Shown here one piece after another: positions 9,351 through 21,635 of a DNA stretch of 64,000 nt; the stretch's first letter is position 1; the number at the start of each line of letters is the position of its first letter. Made by a program: the position numbers and the translations under genes. Source of the DNA: Advenella mandrilli (GTDB lineage: Bacteria > Pseudomonadota > Gammaproteobacteria > Burkholderiales > Burkholderiaceae_B); the NCBI RefSeq assembly GCF_016595155.1, contig NZ_JAENGP010000002.1:186001-250000 (forward strand), given 5' to 3'. The notes beneath the pieces were generated by a model. The model saw only the letters and a list, made by a program, of their open reading frames with translations, was not told the DNA's origin and did not search any database.

Positions 9351-9956
9351 TCAACGTAATATTTTTGCCCTAACTTCTTCGGGAAGCGAAAAAGAAGCGA
9401 CCTGTTCATTTGTTAACCCAATTGTCTGCGGGTGCGGCAAAGACACTATTGATGTGTCACCAAAAGTCTGGAGAAGCATCTTGAAAGTGCTGCCATTACT
9501 ACCTGGTTTAGAACGTACAATTTGGGCATTACCAGGCCTTGGCCCAAGAATTGTCTCAACACGCTTACGTAACCGGATATCGTTCAATGCTTCAATTAAT
9601 TGACTACCTACAAAAATAATCACCGATGGGCGCCGCTGTTCGATGAGCTCCAAAATACCGTCAGCATCGTTAACCAAGGTTTCAAAATTGATTTTTTCGT
9701 GGCTATCAACACTTCGTGTCTGTGTGTCCGACCAGTTGGTTTGCCAAAAAGCGCGCTCACGAGGGCCTTCTTTACCAGGCTGCGTTTCTAGCTGAATTCC
9801 CCAACCGGACAACCAATTCAATACACGAGTGCGAAAGCGACTGTTATTGGTCGTTTCATCAGAAAAAAAAGATAAGGGCTCTGGCGCTTTTGTTTTACCT
9901 TGCGCATCCAAAGCCTCTTCTTCAGCCGAATACCCAAAATTAATGCCACAAACCAT
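9351..9956 (-). CDS. Uncharacterised protein, possibly uracil-DNA-glycosylase-like fold
   Basis: A 201-residue protein I cannot assign. It starts with a hydrophobic strand and glycine turn (MVCGINFGYS), has a central strand plus helix (SVIIFVGSQLIEAL) and a late SLPHPQTIG motif. This order of a Gly-rich first strand, an IxxxG strand and an HP-containing loop recalls uracil-DNA-glycosylase superfamily proteins, but similarity is only at the level of pattern. The frame remains open for about 17 codons upstream of the ATG without another ATG, GTG or TTG, and that stretch (PENLSGGI) also looks coding. It lies upstream of the degraded hipBA locus and downstream of gyrB. Confidence 0.55.
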   Translation of the reverse strand: MVCGINFGYSAEEEALDAQGKTKAPEPLSFFSDETTNNSRFRTRVLNWLSGWGIQLETQPGKEGPRERAFWQTNWSDTQTRSVDSHEKINFETLVNDADGILELIEQRRPSVIIFVGSQLIEALNDIRLRKRVETILGPRPGNAQIVRSKPGSNGSTFKMLLQTFGDTSIVSLPHPQTIGLTNEQVASFSLPEEVRAKILR

Positions 9957-10061
9957 AATACCGCCGCTAAGATTCTCAGGGTAGTCCTTATTTTTAATAA
10001 AGCAATGTCAAATATTGACGATTCAAGACCGTTGATTAACGGTCGACCCACGTATTCATAT

Positions 10062-10090
10062 AAAAAACGGCTACCTTTTCAGGCAGCCGC
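10062..10090 (-). terminator. Intrinsic terminator of gyrB
   Basis: On the minus strand a GC-rich stem (arms 10067-10076 and 10081-10090, one mismatch) is followed by six T. It lies 70 bases after the gyrB stop. A second small palindrome, GACCGTT-4-AACGGTC, sits at 10027-10044 and may belong to the control region of the next gene. Confidence 0.75.
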
Positions 10091-10161
10091 TTAATGTCCC
10101 AAAACCTCGTTATCCAACTTATTTATAAAACCTGGCCAACTATTCCCGAAACTAACAAATA

Positions 10162-12627
<2,466 letters not shown>

Positions 12628-12703
12628 TTAAAAATCTTGATCGACTGCGGGGAACAGGAATATATCCGGCCATGGCAAGGCCGGAACTTCAGTGACAGCT
12701 TGA

Positions 12704-13813
12704 TTAAATACGCATTGGCATCACAACGTATTTGAACTCGGTTTCCTCGGGCAGGCTGATAAGTGCGGATGCATTGCCATCCGGCTTGACAGACCAGGTG
12801 ATTTCTTCGGTTTTGGCCATCGCCAGGACATCCAGCAAATAGCTCACGTTGAAACCGACATCAATGGGTTCAAATTCATAATTAACTTCAATTTCTTCCC
12901 GCGCCTCTTCCTGCTCGGCATTAGACGAGGAAATTTGCAGCAAATTGTTTTCAAGGCGTAGTTTGACTCCCTTGAGCTTGTCAGTCGTTAAGATGGCAGC
13001 GCGCTGCAAGCTGCTTTGCAAGGCTTCACGATTGATATTGAAACTGCGGGTATAGTCGGTTGGAATGACCCGTTTAAAATCGGGGAATTTGCCTTCCACC
13101 AGTTTGGAAATAAGCTCAACATCACCAAACGTAAAACGGATCTGACCGGCAGCAAGATCTATGATGACAGGTTCATCACTTTCATCCAGCAGGCGCTGCA
13201 TTTCAAGCACGGTTTTTCGTGGCACAATCACTTCATGACGCTCATTAATGCCTTCAACCGTTTCGGCAGTATGGGCCAAACGGTGGCCATCGGTGGCAAC
13301 GGTGCGAACCATGCCTTCCTCAAACACCATTAACATGCCATTTAAATAATATCGTATGTCTTGCTGGGCCATGGCAAAGTGCACCATATTAAACAGCTTG
13401 CGCAACGTTCTTTGTGGCATGGTCAGGCTTAAATGCCAGCTTTCGGGCTGGGCAACCGTTGGGTATTCGGCACCGTCCAGTGTTTGCAGGGCAAAGCGGC
13501 TTTTGCCGGCATTGACCGACATTTTTCCATCGTTCAAACCCAGCTTGACCTCTCCGGTGCTGGGCAGGGCCCGCAAGATATCCAGCAATTTACGTGCGGC
13601 AACCGTCGTGGATTCCACATCATCACCAACGCCAAAGTCGGCATGAGTGGTAATCTGGACTTCAAGGTCGGTTGCAATAAATGCAACACGGTTACCTTCT
13701 TTGCGCAACAGGATATTTGCCAGAATAGGCATGGTATGCCTGCGTTCAACAATACCGGCCACTGTTGACAGCGGCTTTAGTACAGCATCTCGGGTAGCTT
13801 GTAGCAATTGCAT
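12704..13813 (-). CDS. dnaN: DNA polymerase III beta subunit (sliding clamp)
   Basis: The dimeric ring that tethers polymerase III to DNA. 369 residues with three clamp repeats; landmarks are the N-terminal MQLLQATRDAVLKPL, the central HRLAHTAETVEG and the C-terminal VVMPMRI end that closes the partner-binding pocket. It starts two bases after the dnaA stop codon, so it is co-transcribed and probably translationally coupled with dnaA. Confidence 0.98.
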   Translation of the reverse strand: MQLLQATRDAVLKPLSTVAGIVERRHTMPILANILLRKEGNRVAFIATDLEVQITTHADFGVGDDVESTTVAARKLLDILRALPSTGEVKLGLNDGKMSVNAGKSRFALQTLDGAEYPTVAQPESWHLSLTMPQRTLRKLFNMVHFAMAQQDIRYYLNGMLMVFEEGMVRTVATDGHRLAHTAETVEGINERHEVIVPRKTVLEMQRLLDESDEPVIIDLAAGQIRFTFGDVELISKLVEGKFPDFKRVIPTDYTRSFNINREALQSSLQRAAILTTDKLKGVKLRLENNLLQISSSNAEQEEAREEIEVNYEFEPIDVGFNVSYLLDVLAMAKTEEITWSVKPDGNASALISLPEETEFKYVVMPMRI

Positions 13814-13815
13814 GA

Positions 13816-15282
13816 TTATCCTTTTAAGGTTTGTTCTAACACGTGTAATTGATGATTCAACTCTGCATTTTTCACACGTGCTTCGGTTATTTTTCGTACT
13901 GCATGCAGAACGGTTGTATGGTCCCGTCCACCAAACAGATCGCCAATTTCGGGCAGGCTTTTTTGGGTTAGCTCTTTGGCCAGATACATGGCAATCTGCC
14001 TTGGCATCGCGATATTGGCGGGACGCCGTTTTGAATACATTTCCTGAACCTTGATTTTATAGAAATCCGCCACGGTTTTCTGGATATTTTCAACCGTGAT
14101 CTGACCATTGGAAACGGAAAGAAGATCTTTAAGCGCTTCTTTACAAACTTCAACCGTAAAGGTTTTAAGCCCATGAAACCCTGCGTAGGCAGACACCTTA
14201 CTAAGCGCCCCTTCAAGTTCACGAACGTTGCTGCGCAAATGCTTGGCAATAAAAAACGCAGCTTCTTCTTTCAGGATAATGCCCGGTTTTTCTTCGGCCT
14301 TGCGAAGTAAAATGGCCACCCGCATTTCCAGCTCGGGCGGTTCTATATGTACGGTCAAACCAGAGTCAAAACGGGATGTCAGCCGGTTGCTGATATCCTG
14401 CAACTCACGCGGATAGGTATCGGACGTGATAATGATTTGCTTGTTTTGGGCCACCATGGTTTCGTACAGGTAGAAGAATTCCTCTTGGGTACGGTCTTTC
14501 TTGCGGAAAAACTGGATATCGTCAATCAGCAGCAGGTCGAGCGAATGGTAATAACGCTTGAATTCATCAAAGGTACTGGTGCGAAATGACTTGACCAGAT
14601 CCGAGTAATATTGGTCGGCATGGATATAACGCACCCGATTGACCTTGCCGGCCTTGATCAGGGCATTGCCAATGGCGTGCATGAGGTGGGTTTTACCCAG
14701 ACCCGTGCTGCCGTAAATAAAGAACGGGTTGTAGGCTGATACACCGGGTTTGTCGACAATTTGTGCCGAAGCGGCATTGGCCAGCTGGTTTGAGCGGCCT
14801 ACCACCAGACTTTCGAAAGTCAGGTTGGGGTTGATATGCGAACGCTTGTAAATGAAATCTTCGGATTCGGTATTGCCAAACGCCGAAGCGGCCGGCATAT
14901 TGGGTGAAGCTGACTCTATGATGACTTCAGGGGTGGCGCCAAACGACTGGACACCCGTAACAGATGCCGCAGGCACAGGCATGGCAGGCGACGGTGCTGA
15001 GGTTGTTCCTGGCATGACTGGCGACACCGGATTGGCGCGCACCAGCTGAAACATGACCTTGACATCGGGACGGTTGAACCACTGGGATGCCAGTTCCTGA
15101 ATACGCTGTGTGTAATTGGTTTTGGCCCAGTTCTGCTTGATTGGCGTAGGCGCAGAAATGCGCAGCTCTCCCAGTTCTTCATCAAAACCAAGAGGAGCCA
15201 GCGGAAGCACCCACGCTTTCATTTGCTCGGGAGGAAGTTCCTGCGCCAATGCCTGGACACAGGATTGCCAAAACTCTTTCAT
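13816..15282 (-). CDS. dnaA: Chromosomal replication initiator DnaA
   Basis: Binds DnaA boxes and melts the origin. 488 residues: domain I (1-85), a long Pro/Ala-rich linker (about 90-150), AAA+ domain with Walker [10 protein letters not shown] and Walker [10 protein letters not shown], and the C-terminal DNA-binding helix with the DnaA signature [12 protein letters not shown]. It heads the dnaA-dnaN-gyrB operon and is divergent from rpmH; its upstream region carries DnaA boxes that could give autoregulation. Confidence 0.99.
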   Translation of the reverse strand: MKEFWQSCVQALAQELPPEQMKAWVLPLAPLGFDEELGELRISAPTPIKQNWAKTNYTQRIQELASQWFNRPDVKVMFQLVRANPVSPVMPGTTSAPSPAMPVPAASVTGVQSFGATPEVIIESASPNMPAASAFGNTESEDFIYKRSHINPNLTFESLVVGRSNQLANAASAQIVDKPGVSAYNPFFIYGSTGLGKTHLMHAIGNALIKAGKVNRVRYIHADQYYSDLVKSFRTSTFDEFKRYYHSLDLLLIDDIQFFRKKDRTQEEFFYLYETMVAQNKQIIITSDTYPRELQDISNRLTSRFDSGLTVHIEPPELEMRVAILLRKAEEKPGIILKEEAAFFIAKHLRSNVRELEGALSKVSAYAGFHGLKTFTVEVCKEALKDLLSVSNGQITVENIQKTVADFYKIKVQEMYSKRRPANIAMPRQIAMYLAKELTQKSLPEIGDLFGGRDHTTVLHAVRKITEARVKNAELNHQLHVLEQTLKG

Positions 15283-15578
15283 ATACGATCTACGATAAAA
15301 ACATTCTATTTTACCCTGACAAGCAAAAAGTTATCCACAACTTGAATAATTAATGGGAAATTTTCCACAAAGTACTTTCTTTTCCAAAAAAGAACAGATT
15401 TTGTGTTCTAATTACGGAAATTCAGCCTAAACCATTGACTAATCACTAATTATTTGATGAAATAAAAGGCTTTACAAAATTATTTACACAGTTTGGGTCA
15501 TTTTTGGGTATATTTGATAGTTTCAAATACTAAAAAGGGTCCTGAACAAGCTCTTAGCTCTTTATATTTGGAATTTCC
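15283..15578. other. dnaA-rpmH intergenic region with DnaA boxes, candidate oriC
   Basis: This AT-rich gap between divergent dnaA and rpmH holds one perfect DnaA box TTATCCACA at 15331-15339 and weaker ones at 15361-15369 (TTTTCCACA) and 15480-15488 (TTATTTACA), with long A/T tracts at 15370-15480. In many bacteria oriC lies here. However another region near mnmG (52.4-54.0 kb) has more perfect boxes and may be the real origin; the boxes here may then serve dnaA autoregulation. Confidence 0.5.
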
Positions 15579-15713
15579 ATGAAACGTACATACCAACCAT
15601 CAGTCACACGCCGTAAACGCACGCACGGCTTTCGCGTTCGCATGAAAACCCGCGGCGGTCGCGCAGTTATCAATGCACGTCGTGCAAAAGGCCGTAAGCG
15701 TTTAGCTGTTTAA
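15579..15713 (+). CDS. rpmH: 50S ribosomal protein L34
   Basis: 44 residues, very basic, with the L34 pattern [19 protein letters not shown] and the end KGRKRLAV. It is the first gene of the rpmH-rnpA-yidD-yidC set and is divergent from dnaA. Exactly the standard length. Confidence 0.98.
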   Translation: MKRTYQPSVTRRKRTHGFRVRMKTRGGRAVINARRAKGRKRLAV

Positions 15714-15752
15714 TCCCAGCTGATTACAATTTAAAAATCAGGTTGAACAGAA

Positions 15753-15777
15753 CATGTGTTTACCCGGTAAACACATG
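15753..15777 (+). repeat. Perfect hairpin between rpmH and rnpA
   Basis: An 11-bp perfect inverted repeat, CATGTGTTTAC-ccg-GTAAACACATG, without a T-run. It may be a processing or mRNA-stability element separating the highly expressed rpmH message from rnpA. Confidence 0.6.
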
Positions 15778-15809
15778 AGTTTATCATCTGCTCGTCCCGG
15801 TTCATAAGC

Positions 15810-16181
15810 ATGCCAAGCGCCACCTATCCTAAAGCGGCGCGACTGCACCGCCCCTTAGAGTTCACCAATGCCCTAAAAGGCAAACGTGTATCTCGAGGGG
15901 CTTTGTTTGCGCTTAGCAAAGCCAATACTGTTCCCCCTCTTCCCGAACCAATCGCCCGATTGGGACTTGTTATCGCCAAACGGTTTGCTCACAAAGCCAC
16001 CACACGCAACGCCATCAAACGGGTTGCACGGGAGTCTTTCAGGCATCACCGCCACCATTTACCTGCCTGCGATTATGTTATTCGCCTGCATGGTAAGGTA
16101 ACACCCTGTTCCCTTACCGAACTCAAGATAACTGTCCGGAAAGAAATCGACAATCATTTTGCCAAGGCAAAATCGGCATGA
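15810..16181 (+). CDS. rnpA: Ribonuclease P protein component
   Basis: Protein cofactor of RNase P, which trims tRNA 5' ends. 123 residues, basic, with the family motif region [19 protein letters not shown] (the RNR-type basic helix). It follows rpmH and overlaps yidD by four bases. Confidence 0.96.
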   Translation: MPSATYPKAARLHRPLEFTNALKGKRVSRGALFALSKANTVPPLPEPIARLGLVIAKRFAHKATTRNAIKRVARESFRHHRHHLPACDYVIRLHGKVTPCSLTELKITVRKEIDNHFAKAKSA

Positions 16182-16444
16182 TCAAGAAAATACTCATAGC
16201 ACCCATTCGGTTCTACCGATATTTCCTAAGTCCCTGGATCGGACGTTCCTGCCGTTTCACGCCCACCTGCTCTGAATACATGATAGAAGCCATTGAAACC
16301 CACGGTGCCGCCAAAGGGCTGTATTTGGGTACACACCGGATCTGTCGCTGTAATCCGTGGTGCAAAGGTGGTCATGATCCTGTTCCCCCTATTTCTGGCC
16401 GCTCATCGCCTGACAAGAGTCTTTTTCCCAAAGATTTGTTTTAA
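16178..16444 (+). CDS. yidD: Membrane protein insertion efficiency factor YidD
   Basis: A small 88-residue membrane-associated protein that helps YidC-dependent insertion. The family core [20 protein letters not shown] and YCSEY-like region with the conserved cysteines and [17 protein letters not shown] are all present. The ATG overlaps the rnpA stop (ATGA), so translation is coupled. Confidence 0.96.
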   Translation: MIKKILIAPIRFYRYFLSPWIGRSCRFTPTCSEYMIEAIETHGAAKGLYLGTHRICRCNPWCKGGHDPVPPISGRSSPDKSLFPKDLF

Positions 16445-16515
16445 ATTCAGGTGTTATACCCCTAGCTGGGGTAAACTGACGAGCTTTACTAACCGCTTAA
16501 TAATGATCAGGTTAA

Positions 16516-18183
16516 ATGGATATTAGACGCACCATCCTTTGGATGATTTTTGTATTTTCGGTGTTCGCCATCTGGAACAACTGGCAAACCTATAATGGTC
16601 AGCCATCCCTGTTTGGCCAGGCACCCCAATCCGAAACTAACACTCATCCTGCCTCTGGCACTCCTGGCGTTCCGAATGCAGCCTCGCCTGCCGGTACTGC
16701 TACCACTCCGTCAACAACAGCCCCCGCCGTTGCTTCAGAAAAAATCACCATCAACACCGATGTCTTCAAATTGAATTTTGATTCCATTGGCGCCCAGATT
16801 GTGTATGCTGAATTGTTAAAGTATCCTTCCTCTGAAAACAGTGGGCAGCCAATCGTACTGCTGGATAACACTGCAGCAGCAGAATATATTGTGCAAAGCG
16901 GCCTGGTCGCGCCACAAGGAAGCAACAAGCGTTACCCCGACCAGAATACCGCCTTCAGAATGGTTTCTACCGAAACCACCATGACCGGTGATACCTTGCC
17001 GGTGGTGTTTGAGTCTGAGTCTGACGGCATCAAAGTTACGCGTACTTATACGTTCCATCATGATTCTTACCGGATCGATGTCAAGGACGAGGTCACCAAC
17101 ACCAGTGCCGAGCCACAGTCGCCTTCCCTGTACCTGCAAATTGCCCGTGATGGCCAGGATCCGGCCGGCAGCTCCAGCTTCTATCCTACCTTTACAGGCA
17201 TGGCGGTTTATTCTGACGAAGAACGTTTCCAGAAAGTTTCTTTTTCTGAGATTGACAAGAAAAATGCCGATTACATCAAATCTGCAGACGATGGCTGGAT
17301 CAGTGTCATTCAACACTTCTTTGTCACCGCCTGGGTTCCCCAGGAAGGCAAAGAACGTTTTATCGACATGCGCAAGGTTTCCAATTCCCTGTATGCCATC
17401 AGTTCGGTAGAACCGTTGGGTAGCATCGCGCCAAACAGCACGGTTGTGTCCCAATCTACCTTGTGGGTAGGTCCGCAAGACCAACAAGCGCTGGCGGCCA
17501 TTGCGCCCACCCTGGACCTGGTGGTTGACTATGGTTGGTTAACCATTCTTGCCAAACCCATGTTCACGTTCATGACCTGGCTGTATTCCCTGGTTGGCAA
17601 CTGGGGCTGGACGATCGTTCTGCTCACCGTCATTATCAAATTAGTCCTTTACCCATTGTCGGCCTCCAGCTATCGCTCTATGGCCAAAATGAAAAATGTG
17701 GCTCCGCGTATGCAGGCCCTGAAGGAAAAATACGGTGATGACCGCCAGAAGCTGAACACAGCCATGATGGAAATGTACCGTACCGAGAAAATCAACCCAT
17801 TGGGCGGCTGTTTCCCTATCCTGCTGCAAATTCCGGTATTCCTTACCCTGTACCGTGTCTTGCTATCCAGTGTAGAAATGCGTGGCGCAGGCTGGATTGG
17901 CTGGATTACCGACTTGTCGGTACGTGACCCGTACTTCATTTTGCCCGCTATCATGATGGCTACCATGTTCTTGCAGATCAAGCTGAACCCGACGCCACCT
18001 GATCCAATGCAAGCACGAATCATGATGCTGATGCCTTTGGTATTCGGTGCCATGATGTTCATGTTCCCTGCCGGTCTGGTACTTTACTGGGTTGTGAACA
18101 ACATCCTGTCTATTGCCCAGCAATGGTACATTACCCGCAATATGAACAAAGCGGCCAATGAAGCCATTCTGACGCACAAGTAA
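16516..18183 (+). CDS. yidC: Membrane protein insertase YidC
   Basis: Inserts and folds inner-membrane proteins alone or with SecYEG. 555 residues: N-terminal membrane anchor (5-22), a Pro/Thr-rich linker, the large periplasmic domain (about 75-345) and the conserved insertase core with five membrane segments from about residue 350, including SYRSMAKMKNVAPRMQALKEKYG and NPLGGCFPILLQIPVFLTLY. In relatives mnmE normally follows at once; here the next gene is a methyltransferase and mnmE lies 25 kb away in the opposite direction. Confidence 0.98.
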   Translation: MDIRRTILWMIFVFSVFAIWNNWQTYNGQPSLFGQAPQSETNTHPASGTPGVPNAASPAGTATTPSTTAPAVASEKITINTDVFKLNFDSIGAQIVYAELLKYPSSENSGQPIVLLDNTAAAEYIVQSGLVAPQGSNKRYPDQNTAFRMVSTETTMTGDTLPVVFESESDGIKVTRTYTFHHDSYRIDVKDEVTNTSAEPQSPSLYLQIARDGQDPAGSSSFYPTFTGMAVYSDEERFQKVSFSEIDKKNADYIKSADDGWISVIQHFFVTAWVPQEGKERFIDMRKVSNSLYAISSVEPLGSIAPNSTVVSQSTLWVGPQDQQALAAIAPTLDLVVDYGWLTILAKPMFTFMTWLYSLVGNWGWTIVLLTVIIKLVLYPLSASSYRSMAKMKNVAPRMQALKEKYGDDRQKLNTAMMEMYRTEKINPLGGCFPILLQIPVFLTLYRVLLSSVEMRGAGWIGWITDLSVRDPYFILPAIMMATMFLQIKLNPTPPDPMQARIMMLMPLVFGAMMFMFPAGLVLYWVVNNILSIAQQWYITRNMNKAANEAILTHK

Positions 18184-18236
18184 TAAGCAGTGCAGCTAAT
18201 TTCCGGTTTGGCATTTTCCAGGCAAACCGGAAAACA

Positions 18237-18266
18237 GAAAACCGCATCTTCGGATGCGGTTTTTTT
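18237..18266 (+). terminator. Intrinsic terminator after yidC
   Basis: An 8-bp perfect stem ACCGCATC/GATGCGGT (18241-18260) closed by a TTCG tetraloop and followed by T6-7. It ends the rpmH-rnpA-yidD-yidC transcript. Confidence 0.93.
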
Positions 18267-18390
18267 ATGGATTTTTCCAAACGAATATCTATCTTAAAAA
18301 TAGTTGTCATTTTAATGCTTTCAGTCAGTTGGAAAGTATGTAAAAATGAAATCCCTATTACCAATAATTACATTAGAGAGGCGCTTGTTC

Positions 18391-19926
18391 ATGTCTGACT
18401 GGACTGCTGGTTATGTTGCCGACATCGGCTATACCTATGGCTATTACACCGAACTCAACCCACTGCGTGTGCGTTTGGCATTTTTAAACGCGGGCCTGGT
18501 TCCTCCAGAGGTGGGTACTGCTTGCGAACTTGGCTTTGGTCAGGGCATGAGCACAAATCTGCATGCATCGGCCAGCGTCGTGCAGTGGGCAGGTACCGAC
18601 TTCAACCCGGCACAAGCCAGTTTTGCCCAGGAATTGGCCTGCGTCGCCAAGTCAAATGCACAGCTTTTTGATGAATCCTTTAACCAGTTTTGCAATCGAT
18701 CCGACTTGCCAGAGTTTGATTACATTGGTCTTCACGGGATCTGGAGCTGGATTAGCGATGAAAACCGTAACATAATTGTTGATTTTGTACGCCGTAAGCT
18801 AAAAGTAGGTGGTGTACTTTATATCAGCTACAACACGCAACCCGGCTGGGCCGCCATGGTGCCCATGCGAGATCTGCTCACCGAGCACGCCGAGGTACTG
18901 GGCGCCGACGGTGCTGGTATTATCAGCCGTATTGATAGCGCCCTGGCTTTTGCCGAGCAACTACTGGCAGCCAACCCATCCTATGCACGCGCCAATCCGC
19001 AAATAGCCGAGCGCATAAAAAGAATTAAGGGACAGGACCGCAATTATGTCGCTCACGAATATTTCAACCGTGACTGGGAGCCAATGGCCTTTGCCAAAAT
19101 GGCGCAATGGCTGGAACCGGCAAAACTGCAATGGGCCTGTTCAGCCAACTACCTGGATGCTATTGATGCAGTAAACCTGACCGCCGAGCAACAAGCACTA
19201 ATGGCCAGTATTCCCGACCCCATGTTTCGCCAAACCACGCGTGATTTTTGCGTCAACCAGCAGTTCCGAAAAGACTACTGGGTCAAGGGAGCCCGCCGCC
19301 TAAGCTCATTAGAGCAAACAGAGGTATTGCGTTCGCAACGCGTTATCCTGGTCCTGCCAAGAAGTGATGTCAGCCTCAAAATTAACAGCAACCTGGGTGA
19401 GGCCACACTGCAAGAAGCCGTATATAACCCCATTCTGGATCAGCTGGCAGACCACCAACACAAATCACTGGGCCAGCTGGAAGATGCCCTGAAGTCAAGC
19501 GGCATTAACTTCGCACAAATCATACAAGCGGTGATGGTCCTTAGCAGTAACGGCGCCCTGATGGCCGTCCAGGATGACGCAACCACAAACATGGCTCACG
19601 AACGTACCAAGCGCCTGAATAACTACCTGATGACCAAAGCGCGCGGCAGCAACGAATTAAATTACCTGGCCAGCCCGGTAACGGGCGGCGGCATTAGCGT
19701 ATCTCGCTTTCAACAGCTGTTCTTGCTGGCCCTGCAGCAAAATCATAAACAACCGCAGGAACAGGCCAAGTTTGTCTGGGATCTGTTAGCCATGCAAGGC
19801 CAGCGCCTGATTAAAGATGGGAAAACACTGGAAACCGCCGAAGCCAACATCGCCGAACTGAATGCCCAGGCCAATGAATTTATGACAAAGCGCCTTGATA
19901 TCCTGAAAGCGTTAAAGATCGCCTGA
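18391..19926 (+). CDS. Class I SAM methyltransferase with methyltransferase-regulatory domain
   Basis: A 511-residue protein from the ATG at 18391 (AGAGAGG upstream); a longer start at 18346 adds 15 unrelated residues. Residues 1-200 form a Rossmann methyltransferase: motif I ACELGFGQGMS, acidic motif GTDFNP, and DYIGLHGIWSWI, then LKVGGVLYISYNT. The middle part (about 215-310, KRIKGQDRNYVAHEYFN) is the methyltransferase regulatory domain, and the rest is a helical C-terminal region. This layout is found in protein-lysine methyltransferases of Rickettsia surface proteins and in many uncharacterised proteobacterial proteins. Substrate unknown; not in an operon. Confidence 0.85.
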   Translation: MSDWTAGYVADIGYTYGYYTELNPLRVRLAFLNAGLVPPEVGTACELGFGQGMSTNLHASASVVQWAGTDFNPAQASFAQELACVAKSNAQLFDESFNQFCNRSDLPEFDYIGLHGIWSWISDENRNIIVDFVRRKLKVGGVLYISYNTQPGWAAMVPMRDLLTEHAEVLGADGAGIISRIDSALAFAEQLLAANPSYARANPQIAERIKRIKGQDRNYVAHEYFNRDWEPMAFAKMAQWLEPAKLQWACSANYLDAIDAVNLTAEQQALMASIPDPMFRQTTRDFCVNQQFRKDYWVKGARRLSSLEQTEVLRSQRVILVLPRSDVSLKINSNLGEATLQEAVYNPILDQLADHQHKSLGQLEDALKSSGINFAQIIQAVMVLSSNGALMAVQDDATTNMAHERTKRLNNYLMTKARGSNELNYLASPVTGGGISVSRFQQLFLLALQQNHKQPQEQAKFVWDLLAMQGQRLIKDGKTLETAEANIAELNAQANEFMTKRLDILKALKIA

Positions 19927-19990
19927 TAGTTGCTGGTTAAATCTATTCTTCGCAAGATCAAGAAATGAGATACTTTTTGGGATCAGTTCA

Positions 19991-20061
19991 GAGCATGGGA
20001 ATGAGGTAAACCTTCAGTGCGTCACCAGACCTGGCTCCCATGCTCCTGCGTGGGAGCCAGG
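19991..20061. repeat. Palindromic dispersed repeat, copy 1
   Basis: An 11-bp perfect inverted repeat CCTGGCTCCCA (20030-20040) / TGGGAGCCAGG (20051-20061) around GCTCCTGCG, preceded by a related half-unit GAGCATGGGAATGAG at 19991. The core GCTCCTGCGTGGGA also occurs, on the opposite strand, at 43483-43497. Such GCTCCTGCGTGGGA elements are a common dispersed palindrome in proteobacteria. Confidence 0.7.
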
Positions 20062-20119
20062 TGTACATGAAACGTCACATGATATGATTCAGACAGGAAC
20101 TGAATATAGGTAATAATCA

Positions 20120-20562
20120 ATGAAAAAACTGGATGTATCCACCCTGGAAATCTTTATTGCCGCCGTAGAAGAAAGAAGCCTGTCTCGAGCTGCCGAAAGA
20201 GAAAATCTGGTGACGTCTTCGGTCAGTAAACGCATTACCGAACTGGAAGAATACCTGAAGAAACCTTTGTTTCTTCGTCATGGCCGGGGGGTTGAGCCTA
20301 CTCCGGCAGGAACATTGCTGTACCACATGCCAATGTGAAACTACAGGTATCCAACTTCGAAGCCCGTTGCCGCATGATCCAGGAAGGCATTGGGATAGGC
20401 GTGGTACCGGAAAAAATCGCGGCCAATTATTTACAGAAAATGGGTTTGCAATGCATTCATTTACTTGATGATTGGGCAGAGCGGCAGTTTTATTTGTGTG
20501 TTAATAATTTTTCTAACCAAAAAATACATATCCAGAATTTACTGAATATTTTACTGCGTTGA
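20120..20562 (+). pseudogene. LysR regulator with a large internal deletion
   Basis: The first frame (20120-20338) encodes an intact LysR HTH domain (LEIFIAAVEERSLSRAAERE, then TSSVSKRITELEEYL). It stops just after the HTH, and a second frame (20335-20562) resumes with the C-terminal end of a LysR effector domain (EARCRMIQEGIGIGVVPEKIAA). About 150 residues between them are missing and the frames differ, so the gene is a deletion pseudogene. It may still produce a lone HTH fragment. Confidence 0.85.
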
Positions 20563-20628
20563 TCATCCCACCAAATAACCGTGGCTGCCTGTAATATCTC
20601 ACTGGCAGCCACGGTTGCACATGACAAC

Positions 20629-21609
20629 CTACAAAGAAATATTCAACTCTTTAATAAATTCCCCCCATTTATCATATTCAGCCTGAATAAACTCGGCAAA
20701 TTGACTGGCCGACCCACCTGCGGGCTCAGCCCCCTCATTTAACAGTTTTTGCTCCAGCCGTGCCGTATGGATAACCTTCTCGATATCCTGATTCATTTTA
20801 TTAACAACCGCATCAGGGGTATTTGCAGGTGCAAAATAGCCAAACCAGGCCCCTAATGAGAAGTCTTTAAACCCGGCTTCCTGCATAGTAGGAACATCCG
20901 CTAAAGCGGGGGAACGCTTGTCTGTTGAGACTGCCAGGGGCAGCAATTTACCCACTTTAATTTGGCCCATGACAGACGGAAGCGTGGCAAAAATAAAATG
21001 CACACGACCGGCAATCACATCATTAAGTGCATCGGCCCCTTTATAAGGTACATGGGTAATATCCAGATTTTTGGTTTTGGACATTAACTCACATGATAGA
21101 TGGGCAGCTGTTCCGACACCGGTTGAAGCACAATTGTATTTGCCTGGATTTTCTTCTATCAGCTTGCTCAATTGCTCAACCGAATTAATACCCAAATCAG
21201 AGGAAACAACCAGCACATTCGGCACATTGGCCACCATAATAATGGGGCGTATATCCTTCAGGGTATCAAAGTTCTTTTTCCGGTACAGATGGGGATTCAT
21301 TGTAATCGGACCATTGGAACTCATCAAAATGCTATAACCGTCTGCCTTCTCGTTAATTAGTGATTGAATACCGATATTACCGCCCGCACCGGGTTTATTT
21401 TCAACTACAACACTTTGTTGCCAGAGTTGGCCCAATTCATTGCCTACCTCCCTGGCAATAATATCTGTCGTACCACCAGGAGAAAAAGCCACAATGGTTT
21501 TTACCGTTTGTTCGGGCCAGTTATCAGACTTTGCCTGAGCATGAGCCTGATAAGATAATGCACTGCCTGTAAGACAAAGCGAAATAGCAAATAATTTATT
21601 AAATTTCAT
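20629..21609 (-). CDS. Bug/TctC-family periplasmic solute receptor
   Basis: 326 residues with a signal peptide ending after SYQAHAQA and the mature Bug start NWPEQTVKTIVAFSPGGTTD. The second family block ITHVPYKGADALNDVIAGRV is present. AAGGAGA lies ten bases before the ATG. It is last of four minus-strand genes with a MmgE/PrpD protein, a CoA ligase and an acyl-CoA dehydrogenase, 26 bases after the dehydrogenase, so it probably captures the acid they degrade. Ligand unknown. Confidence 0.93.
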   Translation of the reverse strand: MKFNKLFAISLCLTGSALSYQAHAQAKSDNWPEQTVKTIVAFSPGGTTDIIAREVGNELGQLWQQSVVVENKPGAGGNIGIQSLINEKADGYSILMSSNGPITMNPHLYRKKNFDTLKDIRPIIMVANVPNVLVVSSDLGINSVEQLSKLIEENPGKYNCASTGVGTAAHLSCELMSKTKNLDITHVPYKGADALNDVIAGRVHFIFATLPSVMGQIKVGKLLPLAVSTDKRSPALADVPTMQEAGFKDFSLGAWFGYFAPANTPDAVVNKMNQDIEKVIHTARLEQKLLNEGAEPAGGSASQFAEFIQAEYDKWGEFIKELNISL

Positions 21610-21635
21610 TATGTATGTCTCCTTTTAATTTCAAG

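Noticed and set aside
16816-17487. A 223-residue frame antisense to yidC
   Set aside because: Fully inside yidC on the other strand with no ribosome site or domain; the codon pattern belongs to yidC.
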